Counted from the stretch's first letter, positions 15,710 through 24,869 are shown. The stretch: DNA of 43,251 bases from Bacteroidota bacterium (GCA_023418255.1 JAEZZZ010000041.1:1-43251), one strand, 5' to 3'. The notes: generated from the letters alone by a model not told the origin. Translations and numbers: made by a program.

Positions 15710-17188
15710 TTATTCGTTCTCGCGGCTATAATTAGGCGCTTCGCGCGTAATCATAACGCCGTGCGGGTGGCTTTCGGCATATCCGGCGGAAGTGATGCGT
15801 GTAAATTTTGCTTCGTGCAACTTCTCAATCGTGTCCGCACCACAATATCCCATTCCGGCTCTTAGTCCACCAACCATCTGATAGACAACCTCCTGCAGAG
15901 TGCCTTTGAATGGTACGCGTGCCTCAATTCCTTCGGGAACAAGTTTCTTGATATCGTCTTCCACATCTTGGAAATAGCGATCTTTTGAGCCCCTTTGCAT
16001 AGCGGAAAGTGAACCCATGCCGCGATACGATTTGAATTTTCGTCCGTTAAAAATAATGGTTTCGCCCGGCGATTCTTCCGCTCCGGCAAGTAATGACCCC
16101 ATCATAACCGATGAGCCCCCTGCCGCCAATGCTTTTACAATATCTCCCGAGTATCGCAACCCACCATCGGCAATTAATGGAACACCCGTACCTTTCAATA
16201 CTTTGGACACTTCGTAAATGGCAGATAATTGAGGGACTCCAACGCCTGCAATAACCCGCGTAGTGCAGATGGAACCGGGTCCAATGCCCACTTTTACGCC
16301 ATCGGCACCCGCATCAACGAGAAATTTGGCAGCTTCGCCTGTGGCAATATTTCCAACCACCACGTCAATATTGGCATATTCTCGTTTCACTAAACGCAGC
16401 ATGTCGGCTACGCCACGCGAATGCCCGTGCGCGGTATCAATCACGATGGCATCTACACCGGCGTCGATGAGTGCTTCTACTCGCTGCATCGAATCTTCGG
16501 TTACGCCAATGCCTGCTGCCACGCGAAGTCGTCCTTGCGAGTCTTTGCATGAAAAGGGTTTGTCTTTGGCTTTGGTGATGTCTTTGTAGGTAATTAATCC
16601 GATAAGTTTATTGTCGGCGTCAACCACAGGAAGTTTTTCAATCTTGTGTTCTTGAAGAATATCGGCTGCTGCTTCGAGGTTAGTGCCTTGACGTGTGGTA
16701 ACAAGATTGTCTTTGGTCATCACGCGCTCGATTTTCTTATCCATATTTCGCTCAAAGCGCAAATCGCGGTTGGTGACAATGCCGACCAACCGGTTTTCTT
16801 TGTCCACAACGGGAATTCCGCCAATTTTGAATTCTGCCATCATGGCAAGTGCATCGGCAACGGTTTTGTCCGGCGATACGCTTATGGGATTAAGAATCAT
16901 GCCATTTTCGGCACGTTTGACGGCTCGCACCTGTTTGGCTTGCTGCTCAATGCTCATGTTTTTATGAATTACGCCAATTCCACCTTCGCGCGCGATGGCG
17001 ATTGCCATAGTTGTTTCTGTGACGGTATCCATCGCGGCGGAAACCATCGGGATATTCAACGGAATGTTTCTGGAAAATTTGGTGGAGAGATTTACGTTGC
17101 GAGGAAGTACTTCCGAGTATGCGGGGACTAACAATAAATCATCAAAAGTTAATCCCTCTAAGACGATTTTATCTGCAATAAACGACAT
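15710..17188 (-). CDS. guaB: IMP dehydrogenase
   Basis: A 492-residue enzyme that oxidises IMP to XMP with NAD+, the committed step of GMP synthesis. The TIM barrel is interrupted by two CBS domains at about 95-205 (ISVSPDKTVADALAMM; GIVTNRDLRFE; LIGLITYKDI). The catalytic loop GPGSICTTRVIAGVG carries the active-site Cys308, and the flap region YRGMGSLSAMQRGSKDRYF is present. Length is that of bacterial GuaB. The gene is monocistronic by its surroundings and diverges from walJ, with 254 nt between them. Confidence 0.97.
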   Translation of the reverse strand: MSFIADKIVLEGLTFDDLLLVPAYSEVLPRNVNLSTKFSRNIPLNIPMVSAAMDTVTETTMAIAIAREGGIGVIHKNMSIEQQAKQVRAVKRAENGMILNPISVSPDKTVADALAMMAEFKIGGIPVVDKENRLVGIVTNRDLRFERNMDKKIERVMTKDNLVTTRQGTNLEAAADILQEHKIEKLPVVDADNKLIGLITYKDITKAKDKPFSCKDSQGRLRVAAGIGVTEDSMQRVEALIDAGVDAIVIDTAHGHSRGVADMLRLVKREYANIDVVVGNIATGEAAKFLVDAGADGVKVGIGPGSICTTRVIAGVGVPQLSAIYEVSKVLKGTGVPLIADGGLRYSGDIVKALAAGGSSVMMGSLLAGAEESPGETIIFNGRKFKSYRGMGSLSAMQRGSKDRYFQDVEDDIKKLVPEGIEARVPFKGTLQEVVYQMVGGLRAGMGYCGADTIEKLHEAKFTRITSAGYAESHPHGVMITREAPNYSRENE

Positions 17189-17220
17189 ATATTTTTTGTT
17201 TTTTTGTTTTTTATTGCATG

Positions 17221-17228
17221 CAAATGTA
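17221..17228 (-). promoter_or_regulatory. -7 box upstream of guaB
   Basis: TACATTTG on the minus strand matches TAnnTTTG, 32 nt before the start codon. The -33 element is weak. Confidence 0.45.
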
Positions 17229-17426
17229 GTTATTTTTTACGGAACGACACGATTTCTGTGGATAAATTTGCGATTTAATACGAAAAAAAACAAAAAGGGG
17301 ACCGTTGTGCCTTTGATGCTAAATTGAGAATTGTAAAAGCAAGTTGCCAAGCTATCTCTTCATTTGTAAATCATGCGACAGGTAAAAACTTCCAGTACTT
17401 CTGCGTGTTTTATGAGAAAAATCATA

Positions 17427-17434
17427 TAAATTTG
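17427..17434 (+). promoter_or_regulatory. -7 box directly before walJ
   Basis: TAAATTTG matches TAnnTTTG and ends 8 nt before the ATG at 17443. Transcription would begin about three bases before the start codon, giving an almost leaderless message. The -33 element is only partial. Confidence 0.4.
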
Positions 17435-17442
17435 CATTCATT

Positions 17443-18267
17443 ATGCAGTATGAACTTTTTCCGTCGGATCGATTTTCATTTTTTAGTCTAAGCAGTGGCA
17501 GTTGTGGCAATTGTTATTATCTCGGAAACAGCCATTATGGCTTATTGATTGATGCGGGCATTGGACCGCGCATCATGAAAAAACGCTTGGCAGAATATGG
17601 AATCGACTTTTCTATGATTTATGCCGTTCTCGTAACACACGACCATTACGACCATATCAAAGGCATTGGCTATTTAGCAGGAAAACTGGATATTCCTATT
17701 TATGCAACTGACAAAGTGCATCAAGCAATGAGCCGCTCACCATTTTTATCAGGAAAATTGACAGGTGCACGAAAGTCGGTCAAAAAAAAAGAGCCTTTTC
17801 AAATTGATGATTTTCGTATTACCGCCTTTGAGGTGCCACATGATAGTGCTGATAATATAGGCTATTTTATTGAATTTAAAAATCAGACCTTCACGCTTGT
17901 AACAGATGTAGGTATCATTACCGACGAAATAGCATATTATATTTGCAAAGCAAATCATTTGGTTATTGAGAGCAATTATGATGAAAAAATGCTGCAAGAT
18001 GGAAACTATCCGTTTCATTTGAAACAACGCATCACCTGTGGCACCGGACATTTGAGCAATCAACAAACGGCTGATTTTATAGCAAATAGTTACTCGTCCA
18101 ACTTGCGGAATATTTTTCTTTGCCATTTGAGTGGCGACAACAATCATCCCGACCTTGCCTATGAAACAGTGCAAAGGAAGCTTTCTCAACGCAACATAAA
18201 AGTGGGTTCGCACGTTGCGTTGCACGTTTTAAAACGAAATGTACTCTCACCTAAAATCGATTTTTGA
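17443..18267 (+). CDS. walJ: MBL-fold metallo-hydrolase, WalJ/YycJ-like
   Basis: A 274-residue metallo-beta-lactamase-fold protein of the WalJ/YycJ type. It starts with the typical FSLSSGSCGNCYYLG segment, then a metal-binding THDHYDH motif near residues 64-70, the aspartate in LVTDVGIIT, and a late histidine in CHLSGDNNHPDLA. Members are thought to act as nucleases or phosphodiesterases; in Gram-positive bacteria the gene sits with walRK, but no walRK is present here. It is the first gene of a run with three glycosyltransferases, the first beginning 12 nt after its stop. Whether that shared transcription has meaning is unknown. Confidence 0.85.
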   Translation: MQYELFPSDRFSFFSLSSGSCGNCYYLGNSHYGLLIDAGIGPRIMKKRLAEYGIDFSMIYAVLVTHDHYDHIKGIGYLAGKLDIPIYATDKVHQAMSRSPFLSGKLTGARKSVKKKEPFQIDDFRITAFEVPHDSADNIGYFIEFKNQTFTLVTDVGIITDEIAYYICKANHLVIESNYDEKMLQDGNYPFHLKQRITCGTGHLSNQQTADFIANSYSSNLRNIFLCHLSGDNNHPDLAYETVQRKLSQRNIKVGSHVALHVLKRNVLSPKIDF

Positions 18268-18279
18268 ATTCTTTATGTC

Positions 18280-19176
18280 ATGGCACTTGCACCCATTCTT
18301 TTATTTACATACAATCGACCATCGCACACGCGGCAAACATTAGAAGCATTGCTCAACAATAAACTGTGCCACGAAAGCGAATTGTTTATTTTTTCTGATG
18401 GATATAAAGATGAGTCAGACAAAAAAGAGGTATCCAAAGTGCGTCAATTGATTCATTCCATCGATGGATTTGAACAGATTCATATTATTGAGAATAAATA
18501 CAATCTGGGATTGGCGAAAAACATTGTCGAAGGCGTAACTCAGGTGATAAATGAATATGGAAAAGTGATTGTGGTTGAAGATGATTTGGTGACATCGCCT
18601 TGGTTTCTCACATTTATGAATGAAGCGCTCACAATGTTTGAAAACGAGCAAAATGTTGGACATGTTCATGGATTTTGTTTTCCTATTCCTGATTTACCGG
18701 AAGCATTCCTTATTAAATGGACGGGCAGTTGGGGCTGGGCGACTTGGAAACGAGCCTGGAAGAAGTTTAATCCTGATGGACGAGCGTTGCTGGCAGAGAT
18801 AAAACAACGCCGATTGACGAGAACGTTTGATTTTAACGGCAAATATCCTTTTACGCGTTTGCTGCAACGACAAGTGAGGGGAGAAAATGATTCGTGGGCA
18901 ATTCGCTGGAACGCGTCTCTCTTTTTGAACAATATGCTATCAATAAATGCCGGAAAATCACTCGTGAAAAACATCGGATTCGATGGTAGCGGTGTCCATT
19001 GTGGAACGCAGGATGTGTATATCACTACGCTTCACAACGAAAAATTGAATATATCGATTTCGAAAATAGAAGAAAATAGAGCCGCTCGCAAAGCGTTTGA
19101 AAAATATTATATCAAAACAGATTCTTTTTTGGCAAAAGCACATCGTCGTGTACGTCGATATTTAAGAACAAGATAA
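18280..19176 (+). CDS. glycosyltransferase (GT-A fold, HlpA/GNT-I-like)
   Basis: A 298-residue GT-A type sugar transferase. The N-terminus PILLFTYNRPSHTRQTLEAL is the nucleotide-binding start of the fold, VVVEDDLVTSPWFL carries the acidic metal/nucleotide-sugar motif (EDD), and GSWGWATWKRAWKKF is a tryptophan-rich signature of the subgroup often labelled 'hemolytic protein HlpA' or sugar transferase. No membrane segment is seen. It stands between walJ and a GT4 enzyme (2 nt gap to the next gene), so it likely builds the same surface glycan or lipopolysaccharide. Donor and acceptor cannot be predicted. Confidence 0.85.
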   Translation: MALAPILLFTYNRPSHTRQTLEALLNNKLCHESELFIFSDGYKDESDKKEVSKVRQLIHSIDGFEQIHIIENKYNLGLAKNIVEGVTQVINEYGKVIVVEDDLVTSPWFLTFMNEALTMFENEQNVGHVHGFCFPIPDLPEAFLIKWTGSWGWATWKRAWKKFNPDGRALLAEIKQRRLTRTFDFNGKYPFTRLLQRQVRGENDSWAIRWNASLFLNNMLSINAGKSLVKNIGFDGSGVHCGTQDVYITTLHNEKLNISISKIEENRAARKAFEKYYIKTDSFLAKAHRRVRRYLRTR

Positions 19177-19178
19177 CA

Positions 19179-20408
19179 ATGAAAATTCTTATCATCAGCA
19201 CATACGATTTATATGGTGGGGCTGCCATTGCGGCAAATCGATTGCTGCAAGCCCTGAACAAACACGGTGTGCAAGCAAAGATGATTGTAAGGGAGAAACA
19301 GTCCAATGATGAAAATATAATCGAAGTAGGAACAAAGATAGGCAACAAATTGCGGTTTGTGTGGGAACGCGTGGTGATTTTTCTTCGAAATGGTTTTTCC
19401 CGAAAACATCTTTTTGATGTTTCTATCGCCAACACAGGCGTTTCGGTGATGAATTTGCCTGAATTTAAAGAGGCAGATGTGATTCATCTTCATTGGATTA
19501 ATCAAGGAATGCTATCGCTGAATGAAATCGGTAGAATCTTGCGCTCAGGAAAAAAAATAGTGTGGACCATGCACGATATGTGGCCGTTCTCGGGTGCTTG
19601 GCATCATGTTCCTAATAGAGAAAATTATCCATATTCACTGGATAAATGTCGCGACACATCGTTCGCTCACAGCGAAAATATCTCTCGTAGTGTTTATTTG
19701 AAAAAACAAAAACAGTACCGAAAACATTTAATTCATTTTGTCGCGTGCAGTTGCTGGCTCAAGAAGTTGGCAGTTAAGAGCGAATTGACAAATGAACACA
19801 ATGTAGAGGCAATTCCCAATCCAATAGATACCACTCAGTTTTTCCCAAAAGAAAAATCTCAAATTCGAGAAAAATTTGGATTGCCGAAAAATAAAAAAAT
19901 TATTCTTTTTGCCGCGGCTAAATTATCCGATATTCGAAAAGGCACAGCCTATATGCTTGAAGCCACGTCTATGTTGGTGCAAAAAAGAAATGACATTGTG
20001 TGTATGGCTGCTGGAAAAAATGCCGCGCAAATTAAAGATATGCTGTTGATGCCGACGTACTGTCTTGGCTATGTTGGCACAAACGAGATGGTTGATGTCT
20101 ATAATGCCGCGGATGTGTTTGTCACGCCATCGCTACAAGAGAATCTACCCAATACGATTATGGAGTCATTGGCTTGCGGTGTGCCTTGTGTAGGATTTGA
20201 TGTCGGTGGTATTCCCGAAATGATTGACCATAAACAAAACGGTTATGTGGCTGAATATAAAAATGCCGCTGACTTGGCAAAAGGTATTTTGTGGACTCTT
20301 TTTGAAGCCGACGCCGAAACGCTACGGCATAACGCGCGAGAGAAGACACTGCGTGCTTATAATGAGAAAGCCATCGTACAAGAATATTTAAAAATTTATC
20401 GCCGTTGA
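19179..20408 (+). CDS. GT4-family glycosyltransferase
   Basis: A 409-residue GT-B type transferase. It begins MKILIISTYDLYGGAAIAAN, has the acceptor-side segment IVWTMHDMWPFSGAWHH often seen in Bacteroidetes GT4 enzymes, and the donor-binding C-terminal half with RKGTAYMLEA and the EX7E motif in TPSLQENLPNTIMESLACG, followed by VGGIPEMI. It retains the donor sugar nucleotide in a retaining reaction; the sugar is unknown. Its stop codon overlaps the ATG of the next glycosyltransferase by one base (TGATG), so the three enzymes are probably produced together for one surface polysaccharide. Confidence 0.9.
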   Translation: MKILIISTYDLYGGAAIAANRLLQALNKHGVQAKMIVREKQSNDENIIEVGTKIGNKLRFVWERVVIFLRNGFSRKHLFDVSIANTGVSVMNLPEFKEADVIHLHWINQGMLSLNEIGRILRSGKKIVWTMHDMWPFSGAWHHVPNRENYPYSLDKCRDTSFAHSENISRSVYLKKQKQYRKHLIHFVACSCWLKKLAVKSELTNEHNVEAIPNPIDTTQFFPKEKSQIREKFGLPKNKKIILFAAAKLSDIRKGTAYMLEATSMLVQKRNDIVCMAAGKNAAQIKDMLLMPTYCLGYVGTNEMVDVYNAADVFVTPSLQENLPNTIMESLACGVPCVGFDVGGIPEMIDHKQNGYVAEYKNAADLAKGILWTLFEADAETLRHNAREKTLRAYNEKAIVQEYLKIYRR

Positions 20409-21145
20409 TGAAAAAATTATCCGTAATAACTGTGACATATAATGCTGAACGCACTTTGGAACGCACATTGCAAAGCGTTCAAAAGCAGTCATATCCACAC
20501 ATGGAGCACCTTGTCGTCGATGGTGCGTCGAAAGACAAAACGGTGGAGATTTTGAAACAACAAACGGGCAATATACTACGTTGGGAAAGTGAAAAAGACA
20601 ACGGTTTGTATGATGCCATGAACAAAGCGGTGAAAATGGCTTCGGGCGATTATCTCTGTTTTTTGAATGCCGGCGATACATTTTACGCAGCCGATACGAT
20701 AGAAAAATTGATGCGATGTGTCGACGAAAACAAATTTCCCGATATTGTTTACGGTGAAACCGCCATTGTAGATTTTGAGGGCAAATTTCTCTATATGCGC
20801 CGACTGAAAGCACCTCGAAATCTGACGTGGAAAAGTTTTAAAAATGGAATGTTGGTCTGTCACCAAGCTTTTATTGTCAAACGCGAATTATTTGAGCCGT
20901 ACGACTTACATTATCGCTTTTCGTCCGATGTGGATTGGTGCATACGCATGATGAAAAAAGCGACGTCTATCGTTCATTCGCGACAAATTCTCATTCGCTA
21001 CTTAAATGAAGGACTCACGACAAAAAACCGTTGTGCTTCGTTGACAGAGCGATACAACATAATGGTGCACCATTATGGGAAAATATCCACATGGCTGCAT
21101 CATGCATGGTTCGCGGTACGCGCCATTGTTCATCCTGAGAAATAA
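20408..21145 (+). CDS. GT2-family glycosyltransferase (WcaA/WcaE-like)
   Basis: A 245-residue GT-A transferase. Motifs: KLSVITVTYNAERTLERTL at the start, EHLVVDGASKDKTVEIL with the first conserved Asp, EKDNGLYDAMNKAVKMASGD (typical of the colanic-acid-type WcaE-like subgroup) and FLNAGDTF with the metal-binding region. The ATG at 20408 shares its A with the TGA stop of the preceding gene; the TTG three bases earlier is a less likely start. The product would add one sugar to a cell-surface glycan. It ends the glycosyltransferase run. Confidence 0.9.
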   Translation: MKKLSVITVTYNAERTLERTLQSVQKQSYPHMEHLVVDGASKDKTVEILKQQTGNILRWESEKDNGLYDAMNKAVKMASGDYLCFLNAGDTFYAADTIEKLMRCVDENKFPDIVYGETAIVDFEGKFLYMRRLKAPRNLTWKSFKNGMLVCHQAFIVKRELFEPYDLHYRFSSDVDWCIRMMKKATSIVHSRQILIRYLNEGLTTKNRCASLTERYNIMVHHYGKISTWLHHAWFAVRAIVHPEK

Positions 21146-21183
21146 TTGATAAATAGATTGCCCAAATTATCTTTTCTTGCTTT

Positions 21184-21747
21184 ATGAAACAGAAAAACCC
21201 GACAAACAGACGCAAACTTCATGTGGAAGAACTTAATCGAGTCAGTATTGAAACGTTTCGCGGTGAGAAAAAAATACCGTTGGTGATGGTTTTGGATAAT
21301 GTTCGAAGTCAACACAATATTGGGTCAGTTTTTCGCACCGCCGACGCGTTTCGAGTGGAGGAAATTATTCTTTGTGGCATCACGGCCACACCGCCACAGG
21401 CAGAAATTCATAAGACGGCTCTTGGGGCGGAATATTCTATGAAGTGGCGCTATTTCGACGACACTCTTTCGGCTATTGAGGCACTGCGAGATGAAGGATA
21501 TAAAATCTATGCTATTGAGCAAACAGAGGGCAGCATTCCTTTGCAAGAGATAACCTGTGACAAGGAAATGAAATATGCCATCGTTTTTGGACACGAAGTG
21601 CATGGCGTGCAACAATCGGTTGTCGACGCCTCGGATGGAGTTATTGAAATTCCTCAATACGGCACCAAGCACTCTTTGAATGTGTCCGTTACTGCCGGAA
21701 TTGTAGTGTGGGATTTTTTCAACAAACTGTTTTCTTCTTTTGAATAA
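21184..21747 (+). CDS. SpoU/TrmH-family RNA methyltransferase
   Basis: A 187-residue SPOUT methyltransferase that would use S-adenosylmethionine to 2'-O-methylate a ribose in tRNA or rRNA. The three SpoU motifs are visible: motif 1 LDNVRSQHNIGSVFRTADAF with the catalytic Arg, motif 2 YAIVFGHEVHGVQ, and motif 3 IPQYGTKHSLNVSVTAGIV, which forms the knotted cofactor site. There is no N-terminal substrate-binding domain, so it resembles TrmL/TrmH-like short members; which RNA is modified is not known. It starts 38 nt after the glycosyltransferase and could be read through from it. Confidence 0.9.
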   Translation: MKQKNPTNRRKLHVEELNRVSIETFRGEKKIPLVMVLDNVRSQHNIGSVFRTADAFRVEEIILCGITATPPQAEIHKTALGAEYSMKWRYFDDTLSAIEALRDEGYKIYAIEQTEGSIPLQEITCDKEMKYAIVFGHEVHGVQQSVVDASDGVIEIPQYGTKHSLNVSVTAGIVVWDFFNKLFSSFE

Positions 21748-21795
21748 AACAGATGAGTGAAAGGTTCAGACGAGTTTTTTATGAAAAAGGAGATT

Positions 21796-22542
21796 CTATT
21801 TTTCAAATAGTTTCAATGCTACGTTTTCACCGTCAAATACGGCATAGGAGAAATGATAAATCCAATCGCCGAGAATAAAAATCTGTGCGCTATTGTTAAT
21901 CTTCATATCGAGAAAAATATGACGATGTCCGAAGATGAAATAATCAACTTCCGGTGTTTTGGATAATTGTTGTTTGGCAAATTTTACAAGATGCTCATTT
22001 TCTTCGCCCAAGAAATCGGGCGTGTAGCCATTTTCACGGCTATTGTTTGACCACGCGTGCGCCAATGGAATCGTCCAGCGCGGATGAATGGACGAGAAGC
22101 ACTTACGAGCTATTTTGCTGTGAAAGATATGGCGCAGAATCTTGAACGAAGTGGAATCGTCACCCAATCCGTCGCCATGCGCAAGGAAAAATATTTTTCC
22201 TTCAATGGGTGTTATTTGTTGTTCAAAGTGCAATTGCATGCCACACTCTTTGGCAAGATAGTCGGTGAGCCATAAATCATGGTTGCCAATAAAAAAATGA
22301 ACGTCAATTCCGGCATCGGTTATTTCGGCAATTTTTCCGAGTGTTCGTGTGAATCCTTTTGGTACAACATATTTATATTCAAACCAATAGTCAAAAATAT
22401 CACCCATCAGATAAATGGCTTTTGCATCTTGACGAACCATATCAAACCAACGACACAGTTTTCGTTCTGTTTCAATAGAATCCGCGTGCAAACGCGAACC
22501 AAGATGTACATCCGACAGGAAATAATATTTGTTACGTGTCAT
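21796..22542 (-). CDS. lpxH: UDP-2,3-diacylglucosamine diphosphatase (LpxH-type)
   Basis: A 248-residue calcineurin-like phosphoesterase that hydrolyses UDP-2,3-diacylglucosamine to lipid X plus UMP in lipid A synthesis. Metal-binding motifs in order: SDVHLGS (residues 9-15), GDIFDYWFEY, GNHDLW and the C-terminal FGHRH. The FDYWFEY stretch and a helical insertion with HSKIARKCFSSIHPRW support LpxH rather than a general phosphatase. Length is close to E. coli LpxH. It converges with the methyltransferase gene, only 48 nt apart. Confidence 0.88.
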   Translation of the reverse strand: MTRNKYYFLSDVHLGSRLHADSIETERKLCRWFDMVRQDAKAIYLMGDIFDYWFEYKYVVPKGFTRTLGKIAEITDAGIDVHFFIGNHDLWLTDYLAKECGMQLHFEQQITPIEGKIFFLAHGDGLGDDSTSFKILRHIFHSKIARKCFSSIHPRWTIPLAHAWSNNSRENGYTPDFLGEENEHLVKFAKQQLSKTPEVDYFIFGHRHIFLDMKINNSAQIFILGDWIYHFSYAVFDGENVALKLFEK

Positions 22543-22700
22543 TATATTTCTTTCATAAAGATGCCAAAATAAGAGGGCGACATGAGTCGTTGCTGAATTG
22601 ATATTTTATTTTCAATTGTGGATATGGATTCTTTTCGGACAACGTTTATCTCCCTTTGTGCATTTGCTTACCTTATTTTCCTTGAAAGAGTGGAGAAAAC

Positions 22701-23018
22701 TTACATCATTCCCAGTTCTAACAAAGCCTCTTCGGTCATCATCGACTTGTCCCAAGGTGGTTCAAACGTGAGATTAATATCTACATTGTTCACTTCGTCA
22801 ATGGATTCAATTTTCATTCGCACATCCATCAGAATAAAGTCTGCTGCCGGGCAATTTGGCGACGTGAAGGTCATTTCGATGGTTACGTTGTTTCCCTCGT
22901 CAATATCTACGTCGTATATCATTCCCAAATCGTAAATATTCACCGGGATTTCGGGGTCGTACACTGTACGCAGCATAACGACTATTTTGTCTTGTAATGC
23001 TTGTAATTCTTCGTTCAT
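22701..23018 (-). CDS. MIP18/DUF59-family Fe-S cluster assembly factor (SufT-like)
   Basis: A 105-residue single-domain protein of the MIP18 (DUF59) family, which helps mature Fe-S proteins. Conserved DPEIPVNIYDLGMIYDV and the TSPNCPAADF block with the functional cysteine are present, followed by VNLTFEPPW-like VDINLTFEPPWD. It is the compact form without fused domains. No suf or isc genes are in the window. It lies between radC and lpxH on the same strand with gaps of 104 and 158 nt, so co-transcription is not obvious. Confidence 0.88.
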   Translation of the reverse strand: MNEELQALQDKIVVMLRTVYDPEIPVNIYDLGMIYDVDIDEGNNVTIEMTFTSPNCPAADFILMDVRMKIESIDEVNNVDINLTFEPPWDKSMMTEEALLELGMM

Positions 23019-23122
23019 GTTCCTCGTTTTTTTATAAAACCATTTTTAAGCCATATTGTTTACGGTTGGTAAGCTTAAGTGCCATGTTTATTGTGTAAAG
23101 ATGCGTTTGCTTCATATTATAT

Positions 23123-23812
23123 TTATATTCCCCTTTCATCTGCAAAACTGTAATAAGAATCACCTGATATAATCAAATGGTCTAACACTTCAATATCCAT
23201 CCATTTGGCTGCCTCTACTAATTTTTTTGTAATGGTTATATCTTGCGAACTTGGCTGACAATTCCCCGATGGATGATTGTGTGCCAAAATGATGCTTGAA
23301 GCATAATGATTGAGCGCTTCGCGCAAAATAATGCGTATATCCACAACTGTTTGCGACAAGCCGCCACGGCTGATTTGAAACGTATGAATGATGTTGTTTG
23401 CTCGATTGAGCAGCATCGCCCACATCTCTTCGTGATTTAAGTCGCTAAGAATTGGATAGATGGCGAGAAACGCATCGTGTGCAGAACTTACCTTTTTTTG
23501 CTGCGTCGGTTCACTCTCTTTTCTTCGTTTTCCCAGTTCGAGCGCGGCGATAATGGTAATGGCTTTTGCCGGTCCAATTCCCTTAAAGTTTTTCACCAAG
23601 TCACTTACACTCATTTTTCCCAATTTGTTCAGATTGTTGTCGTTTGCCTTCAAGATGCGCTTGCAAAGTTCAACCGCGCTCTCTTTGTCGTTTCCCGAAC
23701 CAATTAGTATAGCGAGTAGCTCCGAATCAGATAGTGCCACCACACCTTTCATTAATAATTTTTCACGTGGCCGATCTTCTGCCGCCCACTCTTTGATACT
23801 TAATTTAGGCAT
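23123..23812 (-). CDS. radC: RadC-family JAB/MPN+ protein
   Basis: A 229-residue protein of the RadC (YicR) family. The N-terminal UPF0758 part has LSIKEWAAEDRPREKLL and a helix-hairpin-helix-like segment (VKNFKGIGPAKAITI); the C-terminal MPN domain carries the zinc motif HNHPSGNCQPSSQD with an upstream glutamate region. RadC proteins were once linked to DNA repair but their real function is unclear. The ATG at 23812 is preferred over an upstream in-frame start at 23917, since family members start with this MPKLSIKEWA segment and the upstream codons overlap the efp terminator zone. Confidence 0.9.
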   Translation of the reverse strand: MPKLSIKEWAAEDRPREKLLMKGVVALSDSELLAILIGSGNDKESAVELCKRILKANDNNLNKLGKMSVSDLVKNFKGIGPAKAITIIAALELGKRRKESEPTQQKKVSSAHDAFLAIYPILSDLNHEEMWAMLLNRANNIIHTFQISRGGLSQTVVDIRIILREALNHYASSIILAHNHPSGNCQPSSQDITITKKLVEAAKWMDIEVLDHLIISGDSYYSFADERGI

Positions 23813-23904
23813 TTGAGTAACATTTAAACATGACTGAAGAAAGCAAATATATAAAAAACGAGCTATTTGTTCTTCTTTTTCAGGAAATATAATTGATATA
23901 AAAA

Positions 23905-23936
23905 AAACTACATCCATAATTTTACGGATGCAGTTT
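23905..23936 (-). terminator. terminator of efp
   Basis: On the minus strand an 11-position stem with one mismatch (23926-23936 with 23905-23915) closes a 10-nt loop and runs into eight T residues. It lies about 80 nt past the efp stop and before radC. Confidence 0.75.
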
Positions 23937-24014
23937 GTATCTATTTCTCAACGCGCAGTTTATGTTGCGTCGATCTATTATATCAGGCTGAAGATGTGTG
24001 CATCTTTTTGAATA

Positions 24015-24581
24015 TTACTCTTTTGCACGCTCTACGTAATTCCCGGTGCGCGTATCTACCTTGATCAACTCCCCGGTTTCGATAAACAGAGGAACGCGAA
24101 CTTCGGCTCCTGTTTCAACGGTGGCAGGTTTGAGCGCGTTTGTGGCTGTATCGCCTTTCAATCCCGGCTCTGTATATGTAATCTTCAATATAACATGCAC
24201 GGGCATTTCCGCAGTCAATATGGTGCCACTTTCGGCGTGTGTTTGCACTTCTACCACATCTCCCTCTTTGAGGAATTGCACGCCTTCTATTTGTTCAGAG
24301 GGAATGGGAATTTGCTCAAATGTTTCGGTATTCATGAAGTGATATCCCATATCGTCGCGATAAAGATATTGATAAGGACGTCTTTCGATGCGAACTTCAT
24401 CCACTTTTACTCCCGAATTGAATGTTTTTTCCAATACACGTCCGGTAGCTACATTTTTAAGTTTTGTGCGCACGAAAGCAGCTCCCTTTCCCGGCTTTAC
24501 ATGAAGAAATTCTACAATAAAATAGTATTGTCCTTCTAACTCAATGCACATTCCGTTTCTAAAATCAGCTGTTGTTGCCAT
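24015..24581 (-). CDS. efp: elongation factor P
   Basis: A 188-residue three-domain EF-P that relieves ribosome stalling at consecutive prolines. The N-terminal KOW-like domain has the conserved loop VKPGKGAAF with Lys32 at the tip, where modification occurs in many bacteria; the central OB domain contains the YLYRDDMGYHFMNTETFEQ block, and the C-terminal OB domain ends RVPLFIETGELIKVDTRTGNYVERA. Length and order are standard. No modification gene is in the window. It has its own promoter and terminator, so it is likely a single-gene unit. Confidence 0.97.
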   Translation of the reverse strand: MATTADFRNGMCIELEGQYYFIVEFLHVKPGKGAAFVRTKLKNVATGRVLEKTFNSGVKVDEVRIERRPYQYLYRDDMGYHFMNTETFEQIPIPSEQIEGVQFLKEGDVVEVQTHAESGTILTAEMPVHVILKITYTEPGLKGDTATNALKPATVETGAEVRVPLFIETGELIKVDTRTGNYVERAKE

Positions 24582-24620
24582 ATAAAATAGTCTTGTTTGT
24601 TATTCGTTCTTTTTCGGTTG

Positions 24621-24650
24621 CAAAAATAGCAATTTTATTTGGAAATCCAA
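24621..24650 (-). promoter_or_regulatory. promoter of efp
   Basis: On the minus strand TTG (24648-24650) is followed after 19 nt by TATTTTTG (24621-24628). The -7 box is about 39 nt before the start codon. Confidence 0.55.
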
Positions 24651-24792
24651 TATTTGAATCTGATTTTTAAGGAATATATTGATTGTTATGTTGTTATGTT
24701 TTTTGCGTGTGCGGTGTTTATTTTAATTTTCGTTTTATGATGTAACATCTTTCTATTATGCACGTTCATATCGGATGAAAAACCTAAAAAGC

Positions 24793-24824
24793 AAAAGCGC
24801 TCTTCCGGAAAGAAGAACGCTTTT
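24793..24824 (-). terminator. terminator of eno
   Basis: A stem of 7 + 5 bp with one mismatch (24793-24805 with 24812-24824) has a 6-nt loop. Read on the minus strand it is followed by a T-rich stretch. It lies 45 nt past the eno stop. Confidence 0.7.
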
Positions 24825-24869
24825 TATTTTTATTATTGATCACGTATAATGTTTATAAGATTGGTTTTT

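Noticed and set aside
15620..15865. 81-codon plus-strand frame
   Set aside because: Its second half is antisense to the 3' end of guaB and the peptide has no recognisable features.
16646..17131. 161-codon plus-strand frame opposite guaB
   Set aside because: It is antisense to the highly conserved IMP dehydrogenase and has no recognisable domain.
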